64,000 nt of DNA, taken from positions 917,146 through 981,145 of the forward strand of contig CAADRB010000003.1 in the NCBI GenBank assembly GCA_900708905.1, written 5' to 3'. The DNA comes from Hymenolepis diminuta. Taxonomy: Eukaryota; Platyhelminthes; Cestoda; Cyclophyllidea; Hymenolepididae. Shown here piece after piece: positions 9,598 through 64,000 of the stretch (position 1 is its first letter; each line of letters starts with the position of its first letter). Below the pieces are notes generated by a model. The model did not search any database. It had not been told where the DNA came from and worked only from the letters and a program-made list of their open reading frames with translations. Made by a program: the position numbers and the translations under genes.

Positions 9598-12014
9598 ATT
9601 AAGAAATTAATATTTTCCACAAAATAGTTCTTATATTTAAGATTCTTTATTTTCATCTTTCAATCGCTGCTCCTTTTAATTCTCATTTATTCGAACGAAT
9701 TTATCTACATTGCGGTTGTAAATGATGCGTAAGATAAATCGATCTATCGATGCGAAAGCGTGCGTTTTATTTTGATATAATGTATTGGATTGTTTTTTAT
9801 TGTAGTATTGCTGATCGTCTTTGTAACTAGTGGAATGTTTTCGAAAATCTAAGAGTTGTTTGTGGTATCCTACAGAGAAGAGCAGATTATAACAGAAAAA
9901 ATCGTAATTACTAATTTCGATTTATAACCTAGGAAACTTGAACATATTTACTGAATAACAGTTAACAAATGTAATTTCTTCTTAGTATGCCCCTATTTTA
10001 TCCATTCGGCAATAGTCAAGATTCTCCCCAATTACAAAACCCACTAGACTGCCCTTTGTAGAATATATGTGTCGACTGAATTAATTTAAATCCATGAAAA
10101 CAATTAATTATATTTGAAATCCCTCTGCATTCAAACCACTGTATTAATGATCTGAAATTATTACATTTTTAACTAATTGCCTGGTATATCAGCTATATCA
10201 GCACTCCATCATCGTCGAATACCGTTATCCCCGAGGATTTTTGGCATTTAAATTTATGCTACATATTAAATGAACGTTAGCTATTCGTAAAGGTAAGAAG
10301 CCAGCATCCAACACGGAGGTTTAGGTATGAACATAGATACACAATGAACAGCCAACTAACACACGAATGTGTCATGGACTGAGCATAATTGACGTCGCCC
10401 GAAGAAATATATACATATTTGATATTTCTTTCAATAAATTGGAGCAGCTTTCTCAGCCCTCCCTCCCTGAAATGTCCTAGAAGAATAGGTGACAAATTTC
10501 TTTACATTGTGTCACGTTGCGGCAATTTTCACTTACATTCAATGGTATACGGATTGGAAGTCTGTAGAGTTCATTGAATTTCATCAATAAATTAAAAAAA
10601 GGTTAAGATAGCCATTTTAAATTGCCTTCTTGTTTCAATCCTCTCCTCTGCCATTTTAGCAAGTTGAAATAATATGCAATATATACTTTTATCAGGGAAA
10701 ATGGTAAATCTTCTATTCAACTCAGTAATATTATATGTAAATAGTATTTTGTACTGATATTTTACATATTTTAGAATAAGGATGGCAAAATTTTTCTATT
10801 TTTCATATTCATTAGTGATCTACATTAAAATAATTTCTTAGAAAGTGTCAGGATTATGTCAAAGACTACTTTAGATGTAAAGTAACGACCAGCGATTCAG
10901 GAACATAATAACTTGATGAACTCCATCAACTGCATTGTACGTAGTTGATTAGAACATGCACATAAATGCCTACAGCGACCATTCATCTGGCAAACATGGA
11001 CATGACTGAAGACACTGAGACGCGTTTGAATAGAATTTTAATATTTTTATCATTAACTTGGTGTACCTTTCCTGGCTTACGCCTGACTGTCCTAGTGACG
11101 TGAATGAGGTAATTTATACTTTATATGTAGCCCGAGTATACCTATCATGCAATTACATCAATAACGTTATCTGATAATAATAAATTGAAGGTATCCGTTC
11201 TGATGATTGTTTGTAAATTGTGATTAGGGTATTTCTTAAAGAATATAATATCAATACAAATGTCAGTATATCAAAATACAGTAAGATAAATAACGGGCTG
11301 TTAAACGAACATAATACATATTTATTAGTTGGATCATTACCACTTCTATTTGAAATGGTAAAACTAATATCTTGAGTATATTCTGTTTGTTTAACGGTTG
11401 AAAACAATAGAAGAATACAGAGCAAATACTATTTAAGTGTTCAGAATTAGAGCAATATTTTAGTTCAGATGTTTAACCACTTTTTACGATATATCAAGTT
11501 GCAATAGCTGGAAAGCCATTTATCCATTTTACCATCCACTCTTTGAGCAACACTAAATAGATTGAGTATCATGATGAATCACCTATTTTAACGTTAAATG
11601 TCATTAAATAGATGCATATATTTCTTATTTCAAAAGTTCAATAAATTATCACCGTAACAGTTTAGCCATTCTAAGGTAACAGCGGAATATTTAAAATATT
11701 AAGGTCATACGCATACTAATTATGCGGATTTGAGATTGTGCTAAGTTGGTAATATTCCTTATGAAAATAAGTTCAAATAATTTTTGTCCGGCTTGATTAG
11801 AGCTACTTTGGCTGACATTAAAGTTACTTTATTAATATTAATTTTATTTGCAATTTTTGATTAAAAATTAATTTACAGTGTTTAGCATTGGTTTATTTAT
11901 CTTTCGTACCCATTTATATACAATGTTAGTATTATTTGAAACGCAATCTATTAAAATCTATAAGTTGCATGTTTTAACTAGCCAACATTTTAATGTATTG
12001 TTAGGATTTATATA
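9598..12014. other. Intergenic upstream of MAGI
   Basis: AT-rich with no recognisable gene on either strand. A possible acceptor (TATTGTTAG) lies 10 nt before the MAGI start codon and could be a 5' UTR or trans-splice junction. Confidence 0.5.
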
Positions 12015-52199
<40,185 letters not shown>

Positions 52200-53835
52200 T
52201 GTATCATTACTTTATTCTTGCTTCTATTTTTTCTCTTTTCTTTCCATCCCATTCTCTTTACGTTTGTGTCCATCCGCAAAGGTTATTTTCACCGAACGAG
52301 GCTTTATTGCTTTCTGCTTTTAATATGACAAATATTTTATCAAAATAATGTAATATTTGAATGTACGTATAGAGTTATATCCTCTTTAATGTTAATTTTT
52401 TATGAGTTTATTTAACAGGAAGATTGTTTTGTGTATGAGACTATAAAGGTATTTTGAAGACGAAAACATTGTTTGGTAAATGAAGTGGAATTGGAATGAA
52501 AGTAGATGCGTCAGAATGAGTCGGTGTGCATATTAGATTGCAATAGAATAGGAAGTATGGACTATACGAGATTAATGATATACTCTAGGTCGGTAGATAG
52601 TTGCCTAGACTTTGTATAATCCCACAAAAACACCGCATAATCCTTACAGTAGTTAGCATGTCTCTCAGGTTAGGCATAACTGTTATGATACTTATCAGTT
52701 GGAGTAGTTATCGTTAAGGTTATTTGGGTGGCTGAATACGAGTTTCTCGCCAGTATGCATTTCTTCTACCGGAAATAAGTACTGAAGGGAATGCTTTCTA
52801 ATTGGGTCCGTTAATTATTGCATATTACACGAGAAGATTTCCTAACTTTATAAAGACAATAGCTAAAATTATATTGAGACAACGAAAGATAAGATTATAA
52901 AAGGAGATTTTTTGCTTAAGAGTAAAGTCCATTTTACTTATTGTCCTCTAAGTATGCAAGTCGACGAACAATTGACCAATTCACTTGTTTTAAATTAGTC
53001 TCAAATTTGTTCAGGATTGATTTTCATAAAAGATATCCGGATTTAGACGTTTAAGCAGTAGTTCGGTAAATGTTTATAATTATTAAATAATTTCTGGAGA
53101 TATCGAATGTCAAGCAGCATCTGACGACCGGGGAGATAAAATCTCAACAGTTGCATCTAGAGGGGTTTGGATATGTATGTTCGTATACACATAGATGATA
53201 ATCATCACTCAGAGACATTGAAGAAAGATATGACCGGTATCTCATGAGGAAAAGTTTGTGTATAAATCCTAATTTGCTTACTAGTAAATTAAAATGATTT
53301 TCCCAGTCATCGTTGTACTAATCTGTCGACGTGAGTGACATGACTTATTCATTCTATGTGAGCCCGACCCACATTATATCAATATTACTAGCTGAAAATA
53401 TAATGATTGCAATAATCTCATGCTCTTAATACACATATGCATGCGAAGCCATTGAGATTAGCTTCATAATTATGTGCGGGAGAATTATTCTTAATTATAA
53501 ACTGAATTAGGAGGATTAAAAATAACTATGACTTTTACTTTCTTACATTGATCCAGATGCTATCAAAGTAAAAAGATATGAAAAATGTCAGTATTTTGAG
53601 CATCAGATATTTGGCAAACGTTTAAAAATTTCCAAACATATTATCAGCATTTACTAAATCCACACAGTATTCTGATACCCAATAAAACCAGATATTAAAA
53701 AATTCATCGAAATTGGTAGCACTCGTTCAGATACATTCAGAAGTATAAATAATTTGTAATTCACATATATCAATCAAATATTTCCAGTAGGAAATTTCAC
53801 GAATTAATACAAAACATAAATCAGTTTTTCGGTGT
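52200..53835. other. MAGI 3' flank, intergenic
   Basis: No AATAAA follows the proposed MAGI stop closely; the first clear one is near 53681. A SINE-like piece (fragment E, GGTGGCTGAATACGAGTTTCTC) lies at 52724-52780. No gene is recognised. Confidence 0.45.
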
Positions 53836-53841
53836 TTTATT
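53836..53841 (-). promoter_or_regulatory. Candidate poly(A) signal AATAAA for the minus ORF
   Basis: TTTATT on the plus strand, about 90 nt beyond the minus-strand TAA at 53930. Confidence 0.35.
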
Positions 53842-53929
53842 ACAATATCAATTAATATTAAATTTTAGGTTTTAATATTTCGTTTAAAATTATTTAAATT
53901 TTATAATCATTTTAAATTTTGCATGAATT

Positions 53930-54121
53930 TTACAAAACAGTTAACATTTTTGCAGAAATATTTGCTTCGAATCCACTACTTTCTTCTAACAGTATTTGTG
54001 AGCCATAACCTTGAAACTGGCACGCAAGTTGAACTATGCTTTCAACAGGCGCGTATGTGTTGATATCTTCGATGAGTTTTATTGTATTTTGCTCCTCGTA
54101 TGTTTTTATTATCCAACCCAT
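53930..54121 (-). CDS. Small unidentified minus-strand ORF (63 aa), overlapping RIC-3 exon 1
   Basis: Starts MGWIIKTYEEQNTIKLIEDI and ends ...SAKMLTVL. Base composition is clearly less AT-rich than its flanks, amino-acid mix is protein-like, and an AATAAA follows at about 90 nt. Its start overlaps the RIC-3 start exon on the other strand by 22 nt, so both may be real (divergent genes) or this may be the RIC-3 promoter or leader. The second half resembles the HPr fold pattern only loosely (an A-x-x-F, ILLE, then N-x-x-AKML-like run), not enough to name it. Confidence 0.3.
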   Translation of the reverse strand: MGWIIKTYEEQNTIKLIEDINTYAPVESIVQLACQFQGYGSQILLEESSGFEANISAKMLTVL

Positions 54122-54159
54122 GGTTTTTTATCTCTTTGGCTTCCGGAAGAGTGGAGAAG
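54100..54159 (+). CDS. ric-3: RIC-3 exon 1 (signal or first membrane segment)
   Basis: 20 codons, MFLLSNPWFFISLASGRVEK, then donor GTAGGT in phase 0. An in-frame TGA lies ten codons upstream. Confidence 0.65.
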
Positions 54160-55049
54160 GTAGGTTTTAAAATAAATGTTTAATTTGTTAAGAAAAAGTA
54201 CCCACGTCGGAACAATTGAAATACCAGGTTTAATTATGAGTAAATAAATTTAATTAGGTTTAGGATGATTATGCACCACCGCACAAGGAGAGTGATTCCG
54301 GAATCATCGCTGCAATACTACCCCTTTATGCATTTGGCATTTTTGTATATTTTGCTTACATAATTTTTAAGGCAAGTTATCATCTAATATTTCTTCTTTG
54401 CTACAATTTTATTGACTACAGCTTACAAGTAATCGAAGAAATGTCACTCCGCAAAATAAGGAAGGGTATCTGAAGGATTATTATCGCAACTTTCGTTATG
54501 TTCCTGAAAAAGGAAAATTTCAAATGGATAGCGATTGTTCCGATGATGAAAAAGACAATGGACTTCGCAATTTTAGACCGGAATGTAAATGTTTTGGTCT
54601 ATGTGATTAAATATTAAAGTTAAATATATTAAAATACTTTTTCGTTTTCAGATGACATCGGTTGGTCTCCTGCACCCGATAATCAAGACCAAACGCCAGA
54701 CATATACCGTTCTATTGCTGGTTTACCTAAGGATTTGGAATACTTGCTCAAAAAGGCTGATGATGAGAATTTGGGTTCGTAATCCTTGTCATTAATATAT
54801 TATTCCCCTTATGAACATTTTGTGAAGAGTCATGGATCGTTTTTGGATCAAGATGATGGAGAATTAACACAATTACGCAGCCGATTGGAACAGATGGAAA
54901 GTCAAATGACGCGACTTTTAGAAGCTGTCAACGTGTCAGCTTCTACCCTCTCTCAGAAGGCGTGTTATTCGAATGTAAGGAATGACCATGCCTGGAATGA
55001 AGACACAGTTGAAGAACTTTTTTCCGCAGAGGAAGATAACGATTTTTAG
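54100..55049 (+). CDS. ric-3: RIC-3, acetylcholine-receptor chaperone (5 exons)
   Basis: Exons 54100-54159, 54264-54371, 54422-54584, 54652-54778, 54830-55049: 678 nt, 225 residues, phases 0, 0, 1, 2. RIC-3 is an endoplasmic-reticulum membrane chaperone that promotes folding and surface delivery of nicotinic acetylcholine receptors. The start exon gives a hydrophobic N-terminus (MFLLSNPWFFISLA). The second exon holds the family hallmark, a second membrane segment IIAAILPLYAFGIFVYFAYIIF preceded by a polar APPHKESDSG linker; human RIC3 has IIPIYGFGIFLYILYILFK there. An acidic middle and a C-terminal coiled coil (LTQLRSRLEQMESQMTRLLE) follow, as in RIC-3. A TGA upstream in frame makes 54100 the first Met. 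The second intron uses a GC donor. The membrane segment gives high certainty for the family; exon 1 rests on phase and hydrophobicity. Confidence 0.85.
54264..54371 (+). CDS. ric-3: RIC-3 exon 2 (conserved membrane segment)
   Basis: 36 codons from GATTAT-type linker to FK|, after acceptor TTTAG. The donor is AAG|GCAAGT, the consensus form of a GC-AG intron. Confidence 0.9.
54422..54584 (+). CDS. ric-3: RIC-3 exon 3
   Basis: Opens after GACTACAG; basic then acidic (DSDCSDDEKD) cytoplasmic or lumenal region. The donor is GAAT|GTAAAT, phase 1. Confidence 0.85.
54652..54778 (+). CDS. ric-3: RIC-3 exon 4
   Basis: DIGWSPAPDNQDQTPDIYRS and a Leu/Lys-rich helix. The donor is TTC|GTAATC, phase 2, leaving an intron of only 51 nt. 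Confidence 0.8.
54830..55049 (+). CDS. ric-3: RIC-3 exon 5 (coiled coil, C-terminus)
   Basis: Coiled coil with leucine and methionine heptads, then an acidic end (EELFSAEEDNDF) and TAG at 55047-55049. Confidence 0.85.
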
Positions 55050-55307
55050 GTAGGCAGTTTTTAATGATACCTTAATCAACCTTTGATCTCATATAAAATC
55101 TTTTTGTGCTCATACAATGATGATATTTTATTTCAGAAAAAATGCGGAATTTGAAAACAAGTTCTTGAAGAGGAATTTTATTATTATTCCCTGCATTTCA
55201 CACAAATCTGCGTCAGTAAACGCATTGTATCGATGCACTTCGGCAAAATATACATTTTATTCTTTGAAAGTTGTTTTTTTGCAGCTATATTTCCTTTTAT
55301 AAAATGA

Positions 55308-55313
55308 ATTAAA
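55308..55313 (+). promoter_or_regulatory. Candidate poly(A) signal (ATTAAA) of RIC-3
   Basis: ATTAAA about 260 nt beyond the stop. AATAAA near 55575 and 55743 are alternatives. Confidence 0.3.
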
Positions 55314-57037
55314 CGTGAAGATAAAATATTATGCTAAAAGGTAAACAGGCTGTTGTGTTACATTCGAATTTGAACGGTGTTGAGGACTTCCGTAACCGAT
55401 AGCATTTTTTCTCAATCTTGCGTAGTTTAAATGCATGATTTATTAAATTAAAGCAGTAGAATTATAAGTAAACAACATCCTTTCCCTTGGTTAACGTGCA
55501 TTAATTTCATAAGGAGTTCCGATCAATATTCATTTATCTCATAAATACTGATCCACAAAATTTCGATGGCAGTTAATAAAATACAAAAAGTTGAATGTGT
55601 TTAAAAATTATAGAATACGAATTGCTTCGTTAATTGTGCTACACATTCCTGCACTGTCATTATGTCCTGCACTATTATGTCATTATTAAGGTTAAATTAT
55701 TTCATTTTTGTCTTTTTATACATTGTTTGGCAGATGTCTGCAAATAAACATTATTTTAAATTTGATCAAGTACTGATAACACCAATCAAGTAATCGGCTC
55801 TCTTGCACTGAAGCAAAATTTTAAAAGGTTACTCTTACTCCTCAACAGTTTTCAAAACAAAATTCTGACAATTTATCACTTATCGAATTAAACATATCGA
55901 CTTTCACCAAGAGTCATTGGTTGTTAGGTGTGTTTTGATAAGTTTATAAGATTTTACACGATTTTCAATAAAGTTGATGGAATGATGAAGTAATTTGAAA
56001 TTAAAATAATAACAGCTCTCAAAAATTAAAAACAGTCCATTTTAAAAGAACGAATGCGTATCAAAATAACTTTCCACGACCTTTATGGTTGGGATATCAA
56101 CATCAGTTCTGTTAGTATTGGAAATCAAAAACTGCCATACAGTCCGCTCATTTTGGGAAACGCATCTATTCGACATTGTAATTGAGAAGTGATATGTGAT
56201 ATTTAGTTTCCAGCAGGATAAATGTCTATTTCAGTATCTGAGAATAAACGATGGGTAAACCATGATACTGCAATTAATTATATCTTAATAATAAGGGTAA
56301 TGTATTGTTAAAATATTAATAAAATGCTTATAATATTATTGTTCAATGTCCTAATATATCCTTTTACAAACTGATTTGTTAAAAGTAACTAAAATGCAGT
56401 AGATTTTGTTCTAAAAATTAATTTAATCGAAAATCGACAGCAATTTTATAATTGAGCTCTATATTCATATTTATTTTTGTTTTAACTCATACGGTCAGTT
56501 AGATTGTGGCAGTGAATTCAGTTTAGTGATTGTATATGTGGGTGGCGCCTAGGTTCTGCTTATGCTTCAACTATTGTGCTTTTACGTTGTTTATGTAACT
56601 TGGTTTGCTTTATACTATCTCATTTTCTTACATAATTATAAAATATCAATTGGTTCTGTGATTATTGTTGATAAATTTTTGCGTATTATTAGTACTTATA
56701 TTACCCAGGATGTATTGTACATACACTGTATTTTGTTCACTAATTTGATTTTGTACTAAATATTGACAGTTTCTTGTTATGACAGAGTTTTTTATTTATT
56801 TTATGCTTTAGTTGCAATCTATGCCCGACTACATCATGCTACGTCATATCGTTTATATTATACCATAAGTATCTGGAATCACTGTGCATAATTGTTTAGT
56901 TCAGTTTTTTTCACTTAATAATTACTTTTAAGGCTGGCTAATATGTTTATATAACATATTTTTTGGTAGATTATTTTGTCGGTCATGTGAGATTTGTATA
57001 TCGGTATTTATTAAATACTTTATGCTCATTTTAATGC
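55314..57037. other. Intergenic between RIC-3 and HIPK
   Basis: Very AT-rich. No coding region or named element is supported; it must hold the HIPK promoter or an upstream non-coding exon. Confidence 0.45.
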
Positions 57038-57047
57038 TTGCTTTTAG
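57038..57047 (+). promoter_or_regulatory. Splice acceptor just upstream of the HIPK start
   Basis: TTGCTTTTAG ends 10 nt before the ATG. It can serve a 5' UTR intron or a spliced-leader trans-splice, which flatworms use; the sequence alone cannot tell which. Confidence 0.4.
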
Positions 57048-57057
57048 ATCTCACTAG

Positions 57058-62843
<5,786 letters not shown>

Positions 62844-63487
62844 TAATCAAACCCTCAGGGTCACAGTCCTTATAGATTTCGATTTCTATTAACAGGTAAC
62901 TTGGAGTTGGTAAATAGGTGACTCTTTAATGGACCTTTAGCCATCCTAAGTTTCGATTTGTAACAGAAGGAAACAAATCTCGAGAATTCAAACAATTGAG
63001 CGGTGGCGATAGTGATGTCTATTCCATCTTCATAGTTGTAAAAGCAGTTAGATGGCATGAACTAAAGTCTTGAAGTTAGCAATAGTCACTGTATCGATTA
63101 TTGTATCATGTCATCCTAAGAAATTTTCTATCTGTTTAGCTAGTATTTGGTAGAGGCGGCAAAAGTTTAATTAGTTTTCTTGTGCGCGTGTTACCTGCCC
63201 CCTCCCCACCCCCCATAGCTCTCTCTCTGTGTACTTAAACGGACTGCACGCTCATAAAGCCAGCTAGCTACTACCATGTGATTTGTGCGCTTTAGAAGTG
63301 AAGAAGTGAGAGAGGGAGGAAAGAGGAAACTCGTGATTACTTGCTAGAGTGCGAGAGAGGTTATTATTTGGTCAAATGACGACCGATTTTAAATCTATCT
63401 AAAAGGAGAAGTGTAGAATTTTATAATTTACTTCCTTTATAACTTAATGTATAGATGTTTGAATGCTCGAGACTGACTGTAAGGGAA

Positions 63488-63493
63488 AATAAA
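63488..63493 (+). promoter_or_regulatory. Poly(A) signal AATAAA of HIPK
   Basis: AATAAA about 645 nt after the proposed stop, in AT-rich 3' sequence. Confidence 0.5.
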
Positions 63494-64000
63494 TGAATAG
63501 AACTGGATCTCAAATGAATGGCCTAATAGCAAAGCCACATAGATAACTGTGGATTACGAATTAAGATCGAATAACATAATCGATGTAAATGGCCATATAT
63601 GGCCATTATAAGTTCCCGATGTTTGGGGTGTCAGATCGTCTGATCAATATTTCAGGTACTAATAGATGTCTAATGAAATTAAGAGATTTTGCTCTTAACA
63701 AGTATTGTCTTGTCTAAATAGAATGAGTGTTTTGCTTAATTTAGGAAGGAATTCCCATTTTTTACCTACTTCACTTTCATTTAGTGGGAAATCGTTTTGC
63801 ACAGCTTTTTTCTATCGGTAAGAGGACACATGCTCTTATAAGCACTTTCTGCCTTACTACGCAAATACTTTTGTAATATTTAATTTTGAAAACTTAGAAA
63901 ATGACTGAAAGCTAGCTTTTGCTTGGATTAGGGTATCATTCTATTTGATAAACGTAACAAAGTCGAAAATACTTTTTTGTCCTAGAAAGATATGTAATTG
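63494..64000. other. 3' flank of HIPK
   Basis: AT-rich sequence to the window end, with only the palindrome at 63589-63606 noted. Confidence 0.5.
63589..63606. repeat. 18-bp perfect palindrome
   Basis: ATGGCCATATATGGCCAT reads the same on both strands, about 100 nt past the HIPK poly(A) signal. It has no spacer, so it is more like a two-fold protein site than an RNA hairpin. Confidence 0.55.

Noticed and set aside
53930..54121. Naming the minus ORF an HPr-type phosphocarrier
   Set aside because: The resemblance is a loose hydrophobic pattern without the active-site His region; not enough for a function.

Overview
The window is nuclear DNA of an animal, and parasitic-flatworm-like in character (probably a tapeworm, perhaps hymenolepidid-like). 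It is AT-rich and uses the standard genetic code. Exons are split by GT-AG introns from about 50 nt to several kb, and long introns carry little recognisable content. The genus is an inference from style; what is read directly is a set of metazoan gene families. All gene models below were spliced by eye, and in every multi-exon model the phases agree across all joins.

Layout. (1) 891-1174, plus strand: last exon of an executioner caspase (small subunit); the rest lies before the window. (2) 1175-5562: mostly empty, with one doubtful small secreted-peptide ORF. (3) 8461-5563, minus strand: five-exon C2H2 zinc-finger gene that fits transcription factor IIIA, with an upstream ORF ending one base before its start codon. 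(4) 8595-12014: intergenic, with one copy of a roughly 285-bp dispersed repeat. (5) 12015-52199, plus strand: a 17-exon, 40-kb MAGI scaffold gene (PDZ0, guanylate-kinase-like remnant, one WW, PDZ1-5; about 1264 aa). Its introns hold a minus-strand spliced (pseudo)gene remnant (23158-23619), a second copy of the dispersed repeat (28629-28909), degraded tRNA-like SINE fragments and a 13-bp perfect hairpin. (6) 54100-55049, plus strand: five-exon RIC-3 acetylcholine-receptor chaperone gene; a 63-codon minus-strand ORF overlaps its first exon. (7) 57058-62843, plus strand: six-exon HIPK kinase gene (about 1083 aa), with a poly(A) signal at 63488.

The genes are not an operon and have unrelated jobs: cell death, 5S rRNA transcription, junction or synapse scaffolding, nicotinic receptor assembly, and transcriptional signalling. 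MAGI and RIC-3 could both act at synapses, but neighbourhood alone does not show a link. The points most worth following are the nested minus-strand remnant, which carries a single in-frame TGA, the in-frame 69-nt HIPK intron that would add a hydrophobic segment if retained, the apparent loss of WW1 in MAGI and of one finger in TFIIIA, and the two dispersed repeat families.
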